Shown piece by piece: positions 21,807 through 34,131 of a stretch of DNA of 64,000 bases (positions are counted from its first letter, which is position 1; each line of letters starts with the position of its first letter). The position numbers and the translations under genes are program-made. The notes beneath the pieces are model-generated. The model made no database searches, had not been told where the DNA came from, and saw nothing but the letters and a program-made list of their open reading frames with translations. Source of the stretch: Zygnema cylindricum. Lineage: Eukaryota > Streptophyta > Zygnematophyceae > Zygnematales > Zygnemataceae. The stretch is taken from contig JBBHKE010003426.1 in assembly GCA_037447655.1 (NCBI GenBank), forward strand, positions 1 to 64,000. The letters run 5' to 3'.

Positions 21807-24780
21807 TGTAGATGTTCACTTTTCGAAATTGTGGCTGACTGAACTCTTGCCCTATCTCGAGCTTGTAGAACTGGCGGTTTCGGGAGAACCTTGGTAACAA
21901 AAAGGTAAGATGTGAATTCCTTTGAATGTTTCAATCTAATTCTTGTCTTTGTTGTTTTCTCAATTTCAATCATTAATGCTTCCTTTAAACTTCTAATCTT
22001 CCACATATTTAACTTCGGTTTCCCTTCTATCAATTGGCCTAACCTTTCACTTACTTGATCAAATTTTCCTTCGACCGGTTGTGTGGGATGACAATTGGAG
22101 AGCTTTTATGAGGCGTCTCCCATTTTCTTCGGAATCTCTGCTTCTTTTCGGTGAGTTCTGGTTTCCTTTGCTGCTTTTTGGCCTTTGCACATTTTCACGT
22201 TCTCCTTCTCATGTGGCGAATGCTTGAAAAGACGGTGAAGTTATTTTGACTTACGTTTTCTTTTGATGTTTTTTGTTCTTTGTTCGCCCTTTGTCGGATT
22301 CTCTTTGATATACAACTTGTTTTCTCCTCCGTTGAATGCATATTCTTTACCAGCGCCCTCGATGATAGGAGTTCTTTTTAATGGTGGATTTTCTTCATTT
22401 GAGTTGTTTTCATTGAAAATGATGCGAGTCGTTGCTCTCGACAGATCCGTCCTCTCCCCAGCTGGATCAATTAACGGTAGGTTTGGGTTCCTCATGATCT
22501 CCTTTCCTGTATGTGCCTTAGTCTTAGCTACAAATCCGTGTGAAATTAGCTTGCTCTTTATTCAAGCTTCTTTCCTCACTTTCCAATATTCAGTTGTTGG
22601 TGTGAGTAAATCTGATGCATGAATCTTCTCCGTTTCTGATTGATTTGTTGACATGTTTCACCAGTTTTGCAGAGCCTTTTAGTGAATGTGGTCACATTCC
22701 TCGAGCCTTGTGATGGTCGTCATTGATGGGGAGGGCAGAGGATTCAACGCCTCCTTTGGATTGGACAATGCGGCGGACTTCACTTGTGGAACGCTCAGTC
22801 GTTACTCCTTTCTCAGATGGTAAGTCTTCGTCTTTGTTGCCTTTGCTCCCACATTAGTTGATAAGGTTGTTGTCCAATTTGACAAGTAACGTTTGCTAGG
22901 TGTCTCCCACTTCTTCGTTGTCATCGTGCTCCCTCCATTCGTCTTGTTCTCCTTGCTTGTTCCCCTCCTCTCTTTGTCCATTTACCAACACATTAAGATT
23001 TTTCATTTTATTTTGCAGATTAGTGTTCTTACATTCACAGCCTTGGCCGACATGACGCCAATCTCTGCTAATGGGACCGCATGTAGCCACTTGGCCACCA
23101 ATGATCTTTGAAACTCGTTGGATATCATTGTTCTCGACATCCTCTATTTGGTGAGTGGAACTATACCCCTTTTTGTTCGATCGTCCTTGACTCTTGTTCC
23201 TTTTAATCAACTATCTTTCTGTCGAACTATGACTTGTCTATGTTTGCATCTGTAATCTTTGACTGAGATGTGGCGGTTTTTCTCTATCAGAAAGTCTGAT
23301 GTCTTTTGACTTTCGATGACTTTCACTTGCTGCGTCATTGGAATCATGCGTGTGCCACCTTAGCTGCCTCCTTTAAGTTCGATATTGACGTGCTTGACAA
23401 GTTCCCTTTCAGGTTTTTTTTTTTGGGACGTTGCTCTGGTCCTCTTTGCGGATGGTGGATGGGGCACTTGGTCGAATTTGCTTATTCTCTATATCATCTC
23501 CGCAGATTTTTTCATCATGTTCTGTGGGTTCACGCCATTTTGAGGCGTTGTGGATAAGCGTGGTGTCGTTCTAAGACACTTGATCTCTGACCTTTTTGAG
23601 GTAAGATCTACTTCCCATCTCCTCCTGAGATTGGTGACCAATAATTTTAGGATCTCAGTTCTTTCAAGTGCTCCACTTGGAGCTGATGATGGCTCACACT
23701 TGTCTGGGTCGTGTTCCATCTTTGCATTTGTTGTTGTAGCAACATTTGCAAAATTAAATGTGCAACCTTTTTGTTCGTTGCTTTGGTTCTTTCTCTGTGG
23801 AGTTAGAACTCGAATCTTGTCTTTTCTGATCGGCTCCTTTGTCTTAGGCTAGATGGCGTCCCACCCGCTAATGCTTCTGACGTTGGGATGTGTAGGTTCG
23901 TGGACGGAGACCTCAGCCAACTCATTTGGCGGCTCCTTCGGAAGATAGCGGACAGAGATATTGTCACGTGCTCTCGGCAGATTCCCATGGCGGCTTTCAT
24001 TAGATTGCTTCCCTAAAATGGTGAGTTATTCTTCCCCTTCTATCTGCCATCGTGGTAGACCTTCCCCTTATATAGCATTTGCTTTCAGAAAGAGGCACAC
24101 GCGTGATACCGTGTCGCTGTCTGGAGTTAGGCCAGCAATGAGGACAGTTGAGATCTTTTTGTTTCCTGCTTTCTCTCCTCCATTGTCATTAGTTGTGCAT
24201 CTCTCCTCTCCATTATGGTCGTCTTTGACTGAATGTTGGAATGGCAGACAGAGTAGACAGAGTCTTTGTGATCTGGGTTTTGATTGGTTTGTTTTGTCTC
24301 TACCATGTCACCTACTTGGTCAATAATTTGACCGCTTGATTCCTTGATGCCAAGGTCACAGTTGGAGGCCTTTGCATGCATCACCATTCCGTTGGAGCCT
24401 TCTGCAACAATCAACTTCTCGACAACCTCCTCTCACTTCCACTCCTTCCCTTTGTGGCCTTCCAATAAGGTGAGAACCGTTGTGAACTCAGGAGGTACGG
24501 ATAGGAATAGTAATGAAACCTTTGTAATAGTTGGAAGGCAAAGACCGGTTGATTCCGCTTTGACTAGGTTTTTAGAGAAATGGGAAATGTTTTCTTTGAG
24601 GGACGTTGCTTCATCATACACTCCGTGAATTAGGGATCGGAGCAGTCCGATTCTTGTTGTCATTGATGATCTCTCAAGTGTCTCCTCTGATAACCTCTCC
24701 CCTTTGAGCCCTTGGAAGTCGTTTTCTAAGGCTCTACCTTCAGTCGTATCCAATTCTCGGATCTGATTTGCTGCTCTCAT
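21807..24780 (-). pseudogene. Degenerate retroelement, Copia-gag-like in part
   Basis: No intact gene is visible. Between 24780 and 24130 the minus strand gives two frame-shifted pieces that read like Copia gag: ATSLKENISHFSKNLVKAES, then VPPEFTTVLTLLEGHKGKEW followed in the next frame by EEVVEKLIVAEGSNG, matching the LPxxFxxVxTxLE...xExVxxRLLxEE pattern of UBN2 gag. Further down there is only a diverged basic/charged stretch (GQLIEGKPKLNMWKIRSLKE and KTRIRLKHSKEFTSY near 21.9 kb) that I cannot place. It could be one decayed element or several fragments. Confidence 0.4.
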
Positions 24781-25026
24781 TGTTGTTGCAAAGCCTCCGA
24801 TTCATCTCCTCTACTCTCTACCTTCTTGGGATGGCTGTTACTTTCTTATCTTGGAATACACCTCTAAGCCCTTGGAAGTCGTTTTCGAAGGCTCTCCCTT
24901 TACTCGCGTCTAATTCTCGTATCTGATTTGCTGCTCTCGTTGTTTTTGCTGAAACCTCGATTCTTCTCCTCTACTCTCAGCCTTCCTGGGATGGTTGTTA
25001 CTTTCTTATCTCGCAATTTCGAACTC
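24707..25026. repeat. 160-bp tandem duplication
   Basis: AGCCCTTGGAAGTCGTTTTC opens both copies (24707 and 24867), and the following TCTGATTTGCTGCTCTC and GATGG.TGTTACTTTCTTATCT blocks repeat with the same spacing and scattered substitutions. Confidence 0.85.
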
Positions 25027-25218
25027 CTTTGGGCACTTTGTGTGTGGGCCCATAACCTGTCGTGCCCTGTCGGTCATCGGAGATGACCGAGCTAACGGGA
25101 AGAGTTCGTAGTAACCACAGACAGCTTGCGTAACCACAGACAGCTTAGACCGGCCACAGATCAAACACACTTTGACCGGCCACAGGTCTAACACCCAGAG
25201 GGGCTTAGGGTGTCACAG
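25020..25218 (-). mobile_element. Possible LTR end with short internal repeats
   Basis: On the minus strand the stretch begins TGTGACACCCTAAGCCCC, an LTR-like TG start. It contains two pairs of short repeats: GATCTGTGGCCGGTC / GACCTGTGGCCGGTC and AAGCTGTCTGTGGTTAC twice. It lies upstream, in minus orientation, of the gag-like stretch. No partner LTR was found, so this is a weak call. Confidence 0.28.
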
Positions 25219-26801
25219 AAAATAAATAGAGATAGGAAGGATTTAAAGTAAGGAGAGATATGTAGCAAATAGACAAAGCAAATAGAGTAAAATCTGAAGA
25301 AAAGTCGTAGCTTTGATAAGTGATCCTTTTAGGACAATTTGTTACATTGTGGAATTTTTCAATAAATCTAAATCTATTCTACTTTTTTCTGACTCTCCAT
25401 TTGTCTGACTATCTTTGATATGTGATCATTTTAGGACAATTTGTTACATTGTGGACTTTTTCAATAAATCAAAATCTATTCTAATTTTTTTCTTACTCTC
25501 TATCTATCTGACTTGATGTGCTAAATTGATGGATGAAAGGTATTCTTCTGTCTACTTTGCTTTGTCTTTTTTATGCAAACAAATAGTCAACACTAAATGA
25601 ATATTTAAAGCGTGGACTAATAATATCATATTTACACATTGACTGTCCACCGGGAATTGCCGCACGTCTGTACAGAATTCCGTACACGAAGCATTCACTC
25701 AAAGATGTAATCGTTTGGTTCAATTCTGTACGTTCCAATTCCTCGATTCACGTTACGCTGTACATATGCAAATTGGTAATATCGTCAAAATCGATGGATC
25801 GCCAAAGATCATCCAAAACTTACAATTCGGGTACCTGATTCTGACCTCGGGGTGGTGCCATTGGGCCAATTTGCTGGTAAAAAAAAAACTCATTCTGAGA
25901 AAAGTTGACCTGTAAAAAGTAGCTTCTCAGCCAGATTTTAAACGGTTGTAGATCCCACAAGACTCATTTGGTTACGAAGCAAAACGGTGTTGGAGGATAT
26001 CAAAAATGTTGCAGCATTGAAAAAATTCTTTGTCCTACTATTCTTTCGTACTACAATTTGCTACTCTTGTCCATTCACTGGTGCACGGCAAACAGGAGTG
26101 CACCAAGCATGCATACTTCTAGAAAGTTGCATAATTTTGCGTTGAATCTATAAGCTTTCAATGTTCATTCCGTACAAATGTCACTGACAGGACAACGTGG
26201 CTACATATCGGCGATACTACATGATTTTTTCCGGCCGTGTTGTAGTAAAACGTACGATTTCTCCGTTGCATATGCGACGTACTGTCAAGATTCGAAACAG
26301 TACCAGCCAATCGCAATAGAATCCGTACAATACTGTTAAAATTTATTCTCGCAGTAGCCATATGAAAAAGTCATAGAATTAAAAAAAAAACAAAAAAAAC
26401 GATGAAACATGTCTTCTATAATTTATTTTTTGTAACCTCCTTACCGTACGTTGTTTAAGGTCAGGGATGTTCAGATTTACTGGTCGTACTTCATATTCTT
26501 TTTCTAATATTTTTTAGGTGTTTTAAATTTTAAACTGCTTATCGACGCCGTTCAAAGCCGCCCGATTCTGGCAATATTAGAATATGATGGCTGTAAATAG
26601 CCGTCAGTTATTTTCGAACCCAAAAAAAAGCCACCTGATGGAATAGAGCCGTTGGAATAACATTTCCAGCAAAAGAACAAAAAAATAATCCTTATAGCTG
26701 ACTGGTGGTGCCACGTCGGTTGCCCTACGTACGTGTTTTAAAGAGTACGATTTTCCTGTACCAGAACGAGATGTTGCAATGTTCGTTTTTTTCCCGTCCC
26801 T
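25219..26801. other. No recognisable gene; 102-bp tandem duplication
   Basis: AT-rich sequence with no gene I can support. Bases 25312-25413 and 25414-25516 are two copies of a 102-bp unit (both with AGGACAATTTGTTACATTGTGG and TCAATAAATC). The rest holds scattered GTACG words and an A-rich run near 26380. Confidence 0.6.
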
Positions 26802-28340
26802 ATGGGTTTTCAAATTGCGTCTTCAACGGAGGGAATTAAAACTTTACGATCCCATATTGGAACTCCATCTTTTGTGAATCAGGTTGTTACAAATGCTTTG
26901 TTGGAGGACCTCTCGCACTCTGATGACCTTCCTAAGCTCTCCACCTCCCAAGTGGCTTTTGCAAACCTCACCCGTTGTTTTACTCAACGTCCTCTTTATC
27001 TTGCCCGGACTGTCCCACCAACGACTTTGTTTTCGTCTTCTCTTAAGGACTTTGACGACAAACTCTTTAGCGTACTCCACCACCTTATTGGGCATGGGAT
27101 TTTTGATCGGCCGAAGGGTTCGTTTGCGCGCCAACAAGCAAGTCTCCCTATTTCGAATGGCAGCTTAGGTTTGATTCTTGTGGCTAGAGTTGCTCCGGCT
27201 GCATATTTGGGTAGTTGGTCTTCGGTGGCACCTACCATCACCTCTCGTTTTATCGTCGTTGACGTTCTAATTCTGGCCCAGGTCGTCCCTAAGGTGGAGG
27301 AAAACCTTTTTCCTTTTCATGAGACTCTTCTCTTCGCGCGTGCGCTCCTCCCACCTGATTCAAGAAACCAGGTTCCACCCTTTCAAACTTATATTTCCGA
27401 CAACAACATTCATCTCCAACAACGTATAACTGAGCAATTGGCAGCCGCTGAATTCCATCACCTTTTAAATGCGCTTCGTTCTGCTCAATCGCGTGCTCGA
27501 CTGCGTTCATGTGTTCTGGGCCAGGGGTTGGTGCATGGCTGCAAGCCACGCTGATTTTTTGAACCCTTTGTCTGACGTCCGACCAGTTCACATTTGCCTT
27601 ACGTCTTCGTTTGGGTTTGCCCCACCCTGCACTTCCTAGGCGACCCCGTTGTGTTTGTAATCAACCTATCGACTCGGGCGTGATTCATCTACTCCGTTGC
27701 TCTAGGGGCGGTGAACGTACAGTTGCGCATGATTTGGTTCGTGACTCAATTGCTCCAATTGGTACCGATGCAGGCTACACCGTGAGGCGCGAAGTTTCTC
27801 ATATACTACCTCCTCGCTCCCAGTCTAACGGCCTTATAAGTCCTCAGGTTGACTTGGTTTTCCTTCATGGGGCTGGGAGGACTTTGGGTGATGTGGTCCT
27901 CACGGATCCGACTGGGACCAACGTTTCTTCTCGCGCGGCGATACACACAGGGGTGGCGGCTCGGGACGCAGCAACTTCTAAGGAAAGAGATTATGCTCAC
28001 CGAGACCCGGCAGACCAATTTGTGCCATTTGTCGCATAAATTTTTGGTACTTTGGACAAGTCCTTTGATGATTTCCTCCGCGACTGTGCGAAGAAAACAT
28101 TTGGGACCCGAAGTCCAGGAAGCCCTCCACCCAGCCTTCTCGTCGCGTTTTACCGTCAACGAGTATCAGTGGCTCTTCAAAGAGCGCAAGCCGCGGCCCT
28201 TCTACGGCGGAGTACGGTGGCAGATGACCGGCGGGGCCTCCCGGATCTTCCACCAAGGGATCCAATCCACATCCACGATCTTCGGGGGTGTGGAGTTTAG
28301 CTTGTTAGGGTTGTGTAGTTTTTTCTTTTGTTTAGTGTCA
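26802..28340 (+). pseudogene. R2-like LINE, 3' half (RT thumb, zinc finger, endonuclease)
   Basis: A 5'-truncated non-LTR element. Frame 1 (26802-27540) is the post-palm part of RT: IGTPSFVNQVVTNALLEDLS, SQVAFANLTRCFTQRPLYLA, DDKLFSVLHHLIGHGIFD, LPISNGSLGLILVARVAPAA. A frameshift near 27535 leads into frame 2: SFGLGLPHPALPRRPRCVC, with a CxC...H...C finger (CVC, then HLLRC). PQVDLVFLHGAGRTLGDVVL follows, which looks like the restriction-enzyme-like endonuclease core of R2-type LINEs. Then come KERDYAHRDPADQFVPFVA, a stop, and FGTLDKSFDDFLRDCAK and FYRQRVSVALQRAQAAALLR. The LINE fragment at 1-366 is the matching upstream part of a different copy. The element is inactive. Confidence 0.8.
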
Positions 28341-29835
28341 TCTTTAGTATATTTGCTTAGTTTTGGCAGTTTTTTTTAGATATATTTGGTGTCTTCACAT
28401 GCTTTGTTTACCTTCTTTTCCTTGGGCTATTCTTTAGCAACAAGCGTATATTTCTTCTTTTTGAGCCCCTTTGTACTTTGATGGATTTTTCCATCGCACT
28501 TTTTGAAATAAAGTTTGACATCTTTTGTAATCGATCCAAGCCCTGGAGTGCTCCAATGTGCCCGCCGACAAATCTTTCTCTCCGTATCTCCAAATTTGAA
28601 GGAGTCCGCACACCTGTAGGCCCAGAGGGACCATTTGGTAATCCTTAAGATTTACCGTACTAGTCGAAATGTCAACACGGAATGCCTTTTTGTCGTTTTG
28701 TTCCTGACAAAGATTTTACGGTTTCAGCTATCTTGGAGACTTGGGTTCATAGAGGCGCTACAGTGACCCCTATGGCGATTTTTACACCAATTTAGTAAAA
28801 CAACGCGCACTTTTATCGCACTAAATGCGGTTGGATATTATATTATTGGTGGCCGATAGCCCATTCACATGCAGAGATATTTCGAAGTATCCTGACACGC
28901 AGAGGGGCGGGAGCGCCGGGCGGGGAGGGTTGTCTGTATGGATGACTGTACGGACAATCATATTCAAAAATACTCTTACCTTTTCGCTGTTCCCAGAAGT
29001 TCCCTAAAAGGGCCCCCCTCATTCCCGGCTTTGCCTACTTATCAAGCTGCTTTTTATGCAATTTTCCACTTGAACTGTTCCCAACACCCATAGAGTTCCA
29101 GTTCTAACTGCAAATCTTTGAACGTCAGCTAATTGTATGTACAGATTTTTCAGGTCCAACTTTGTCGTTTCCCAGCAAATCGATAGCCTAGATTAGATTC
29201 GGTGGCTTCGCAAAGAAAATTCTGACAACTGTAGCAAACAAATAATCCAAGTCTGGGACCCAGGCCGTGACAGGTGTCACGCGGTTTGCAATTTATACGC
29301 CGCGTGGCGAGTAAGGACAATAGAAGCAATAGAATATTGCAAAACGAAAAGCACTTTGTCGGCTGGGCATGAGATATTAATTCCGAGGGTTAGCCGGCTA
29401 GCCTTAATATCGGTTTCTATCCGCTTACATGTGACAGAAATGCTGACAGCTATAAAGGCACAACCCCATAGGGCACTTCCCTCGGAGTGACGTCAGGTCG
29501 CAGAGCAAAATGAGATGGTCGGCCAAAAGAGAGCGACAGCTCGATGATTGCGATAGCCGCGGGAAGCCACTTCTTTTGCGACACGTGTAGCTACTCGAAG
29601 TAGAAAAATAGCAGGATTCCCTCAATTTACATTATGGTTTTTCAAAAGACATGCTGCGGCGTGACCGAAAATAATAGTCGCGGGCGACCCGATGCTTTGC
29701 CCTTTGGTTGCCAAGGGCCTTTCGTTTTTGTACACGCGGACCGATAGGAGCGTCACAATTTGTCGTAGGAGTTAATGTACTCCACGTATCAATCCGTTTC
29801 CGATAGTGTACGGATATTGATAACACGACAGCTTG
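28341..29835. other. LINE tail and unassigned sequence
   Basis: About 28341-28640 is probably the LINE 3' untranslated tail, but it has no clear poly(A) or target duplication. From 28641 to 29835 I see no gene. GATGCTTTGCCCTTTGG at about 29690 recurs at 39.5 kb. GTACGGATATTGATAACACGACAGCTTGGCGTG (29808-29840, in two halves) is a repeat module also present at 38.6 and 48.8-48.9 kb. Confidence 0.5.
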
Positions 29836-29840
29836 GCGTG

Positions 29841-29887
29841 TGTTAGATTCATCTTGGAATCGCGCGAAGTGACGCTTCAATGAACCG
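29841..29887 (+). repeat. First 47 bp of the split 5' LTR
   Basis: TGTTAGATTCATCTTGGAAT then CGCGCGAAGTGACGCTTCAA and TGAACCG. This matches the start of the 3' LTR at 37567-37613 and stops at the insertion point. Confidence 0.8.
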
Positions 29888-30529
29888 TAGTGGTATTAGA
29901 CATTGGGGGGAGGGCTTATTTGGCGGGCGGCGGAGACCTTCGAGGAGGATTTTGCCCGGGCAATGTAAATCCCTCCCAGTTATTGATAAGGACAAAATTA
30001 TCGCGCGAAGGCGGAGAATTTTGTTTTAGGAGTCTCCTCGGTGATTAGGTCAGATGGACAAAAAAAAAATAAAAATCAAAGTGTTCATACTTACAGCGTT
30101 CCCATATAGAGCATTCGCTACAAATAGCGTCACGCGCCTCGCATGAGAACATGTAAATCGCGTTCGTGATTCAAAATATCTACGACTTTTAGCAAACGTT
30201 CACACTTTAAGCACTACCATTTATTCCGTCGAACAAGCTGAGCCGCGCGTCACGTGAGAACACTCACGTATGACATTAAAAACAAAAAAAAACAAGTACA
30301 GTCATATTGTCGTGTCGTTTGGCGCCGCAGGCGAATTTTTTTTTAGTACGCTACGTGAAATGAGGAGCATACGCGGTGTACAAAAATATCCTAGAGTCAA
30401 AATTGAACGAGTATTTTGAAAGGAGGAGAAGGTATTTTGAAAGCGGAGAAGTTATGTACATTCAAATTTTGAAAAGTACAACACAAATCTGCGTGTACGA
30501 TTAACATAGTCCCAAATGTAGCGTTATTA

Positions 30530-30710
30530 ATCGATTTCTGTACGGTCGAAAGTGAAATTCCGTACTTCTCAATGTATATTAAGTTATTAACTCTCCTCGC
30601 GGATGTCCGTACGTGGTTATATCGAATTCCGTACTCTTCAATGTAGATTAACTCTCCGCGCAAAATTCCGTACGCTCGTGATGTAGATTAACTCTCCCCC
30701 AAAATGTACT
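30530..30710. repeat. Degenerate GTACG / TAGATTAACTCTC repeats
   Basis: Three diverged units contain AATTCCGTAC followed by AATGTA.ATTAA and AACTCTCC. The region around it (29888-32230) is otherwise AT-rich without a gene. Confidence 0.5.
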
Positions 30711-32240
30711 TCCATTTTAGAACATCTATGTTTTCAAACGTACGTAAATATGACGTCGACTAACACTTCTAACGACATTTAGTACGCTCGAGCGTAAATG
30801 AATATTAATACACGTACGCTCGAACGCAAATTGTTTTAATAGAGTATATAAAATACATGTTAAATTTTCAAACTTAAACCATGAATCGCTATTAATGTTC
30901 AAAAATAATTCGTGTGAAAAAAACAATTAGTGTTATTAACCCTATTTAATGTTATAAGGGCCTAATGCCAAAAAAACAATAACGCTAATTTATACATCTA
31001 ACACTAATTTTGATACACGTTCCTATAGTATAGACGCTATAGGTTGTGTCCACATAGTCGATGCTTGAACATGTGAGAACAAGTTGGCGTTATGTTTTTC
31101 CCGTCTTTATTACTGTAATCGAATTTGGGGGTGCTTTCTCGAGACATCGCGACTCATTTTCCCGTCTTGACATCGTTAGTTGACACTTCTTTTGTAGGTT
31201 CGTACTTAAAAACAAAACAAATAGTATGGGTTGGCACATTTGTACACTACACTATTTCAAAATTGCCCAAATTTTAGTCATTAACATTGAGTACACTTTA
31301 CATATATTAGCATAAAGAAAAAAATACAATTATTAATTTTATTTTGGGTTCGTGGGTCAAAATTTGGGAACGTCAACTTAATGTTAATGACAGTAATAGT
31401 AATTCACCTTGTAATTTTATTTCCAAACGAAAAAAAATCATTTTTTTTTCATTATTTGTTCTTTGTCTTCTTTTTTTTGTCTTTTTCCATTGATGTCATA
31501 TTAGTTTTGTGTTATTTGTCCATTTTTTTTTTAGTTTTACTTCAAAACATATGTTGCATCGTTTTTATCATTAACCTATTATTGGTTTATTTATTATTAT
31601 TGTTATTATTTTATGAAGAAAATAACATCTTTTTTTGTTTTGTTTTTGTTAAACGAAATTGTGTTTATACGCGTATGCTTTGTTGCGTATTACAAATTAG
31701 GGTTTGTTTATTTGTTCGGTATGTGTCGATGAAAGTTTAATAAACCTAATTGCGTAACTTATTTGTTCAAATGGAATTTGTAGTTTTTAATGTTTGTTAA
31801 AAGGAACGTTTATATTTTTTTTTCTAGAAAGCATTTATTATAGTTATCATTCAACATTCGTTTTTGTTTAATGTTTTCTCATGTTACCTTCGATTTTGTA
31901 TGTACGCACTAATTGTAGATGTAAATAGTTTGCGCTTTGTTTTTTCAATATTGGCATTTCGTACTTTTTGAAATGAAAAACTACAAATTTATTACGTTTA
32001 CACATCAACTTAAATTACTAGAGTGTAATTGTGAAAAATGTTTTAAACGATGTAAAACAAAAAAAGGCTAAAAAACGATTAATGTCGTGCTTGAAGTTAA
32101 ATTTTAAATCGTTCGTTTGAGGTATATTAAGGGAAAATAAAAGCAACGTATAACTAATTATTAGATTTTGAATGTTTTTTTTTCAAATGCTTTTCTACAC
32201 AATGTTGTTTAACATTATTACAAATTTATGTACGTAATTA

Positions 32241-32293
32241 ATGTATATGTATGTCTATATATGTATGTGTATATATATATATATGTATTTATG

Positions 32294-32391
<98 letters not shown>

Positions 32392-32556
32392 CATACATAC
32401 ATACATACATACACACATACACACATACACACATACATACATACATACATACATACATACATACATACATACATACATACATACATACATACATACATAC
32501 ATACATACATACATACATACATACGTACATACATACATACATACATATAAACACAC

Positions 32557-32616
<60 letters not shown>

Positions 32617-32673
32617 ATATATATGCATACATACATATATATATACATACATGCATATATATACAAATACATA

Positions 32674-32736
<63 letters not shown>

Positions 32737-32765
32737 ATATATATAAATGTATGTATATATGTGTT
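32241..32765. repeat. (TA)n-(CATA)n-(TA)n microsatellite block
   Basis: TA repeats from about 32297 to 32385 give way to a nearly perfect CATA tetranucleotide array (32388-32547), followed by further TA tracts to about 32725 and a short GT run. The ORFs through it translate to Tyr-Ile and Tyr-Ile-His-Thr repeats and are artefacts. Such blocks are prone to sequencing collapse, so the length is uncertain. Confidence 0.97.
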
Positions 32766-33379
32766 TGTTAATTTATATCATATTTAGTGTATATTATATG
32801 TTATCACTATATTATATGTTATATATATTAAATTTAATTATATGATATGGTATCTTATTATATATTGTTATATTATATTTTATTGTAATGTATTAAAAAC
32901 TTAACGAGAGATTAATTTAATTCGACTAAATAGACTAATAAACAGACTGATTAAAATAATAGTATCGGTAATGAGGTTTAAACGCCCTAAGTGGTTAACT
33001 GTCAAGAAATTAAAATCGTATCAGTAATGGGGTTGGAGTAATAGGGTGACGACAACATTTTGTTTTTTTAGTGTTTTATTTCATTATTTTTTTAAGGGGA
33101 GGAATAATTGGTTGTTTTAATTGAAGCGCTTTAAAAAAATTGTAGCGCTTTAAAAATATTGAAGCATTTTAACATCGGCCGTCGCTGAACGGCCTATTTA
33201 TCTGAATCGCCCTCCCGCGAGACGTCGTACGCCGCCAGCTAAGACAGGTATACTTAGCCCGGTGACGTCTTCGAGGGCCAATTCGAAATGTGTCGAACCG
33301 GCATCCGCGGGAGTCTCCGCGAAGTTATCCCGCCGCCGGCGTTATTCTCCTCGACCCTCCCCCAGAGGTCGCAAAAGTC

Positions 33380-34060
33380 AAAAAATTTCATACCCGAAAC
33401 CGACCGTTTTTTTTTTTCAAAATCTGAGTAACCAACGCCCGACCGAGTTTTGTCACGCTCCAAAATTGTTAACCGTTAACCGACCGTCGTTTACGAAAAA
33501 AAAAAAATTAACCGAATATTGATTTTTCGCGACTAACCGTGCCCGCCCGTAACCGAAAAAGTTCAAAATTAATCAATCTACGACGGAGTAAGCCAATAAT
33601 TACGATTTGTCGCGTTCCCTAAGATTTGCGAAATGAATAGTGTACTACGGTGTCAGATTTGCGACGCTTTGTCGCGTTGCCTAAGATTTGCGAAATGAAT
33701 AGTGTACTACCGTGTCAGATTTGCCACGCTTTGTCGCGTTCCCTTTGATTTGCCAAATAAATAACTTACTACAGTACCGTGTCAGATTTGCGACGCTAAT
33801 CATGATGTCACGTACTTCCACGATGCCAAAGAGTACAAAGTACAAGAATGTTGGATTATAAGGACAGTACAAAATTTTCTTTTTTTTTGGTTTTTTGGTT
33901 GACCGACCGTAACCGACCATTTTTTTTTTACTTGGTGAATCAACCGACCGTAACCGCCCGACCCCCAAAATTTGGCAACCGAATCCGTTCTGGATCCGGC
34001 ACGGGCGGTCGGTTAACGGTCGGTCACGGTTTCGGTTGGCCGTTTGCGACCTCTGCCCTC
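33380..34060. repeat. CCGACCG-rich segment flanking the 62-bp repeats
   Basis: The words ACCGACCG, TAACCGACCGT and TTAACCGTTAACCGACCG recur many times on either side of the 62-bp repeats, with long T-runs between. No coding sense is visible. It looks like a decayed dispersed repeat. Confidence 0.55.
33608..33797. repeat. 62-bp tandem repeat, three copies
   Basis: Units start at 33608, 33670 and 33732 with TGTCGCGTT.CCT...GATTTGC and end GTGTCAGATTTGC.ACGCT. The third is slightly longer (extra ACAGT). They lie inside the insertion in the 5' LTR. Confidence 0.93.
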
Positions 34061-34131
34061 CGCGAGTCTCCTCGTTTCGGTCTGTACCGGCCGTCTTCCG
34101 CCGTTTGCTCTCCGCGCCGAGCAGTATACGG

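Larger units (their letters stand above)
29888..34131. mobile_element. 4.2-kb insertion inside the 5' LTR
   Basis: The 3' LTR reads AATGAACCGCAATGTATT without a break. In the 5' LTR the ACCG and CAATG halves are 4.2 kb apart. The bases at the two junctions (ACCGTAGTG on the left, ACGGCAATG on the right) look like a diverged 8-9 bp duplication of ACCGCAATG. No coding capacity was recognised. The insert holds AT-rich sequence, a large microsatellite block, 62-bp repeats and a CCGACCG-rich segment. Clear terminal inverted repeats were not seen, so its class is open, and it may be a composite of several insertions. Confidence 0.6.

Noticed and set aside
32218-32771. Tyr-Ile and His-Thr-Tyr repeat ORFs on both strands
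   Set aside because: Translation of TA and CATA microsatellites.
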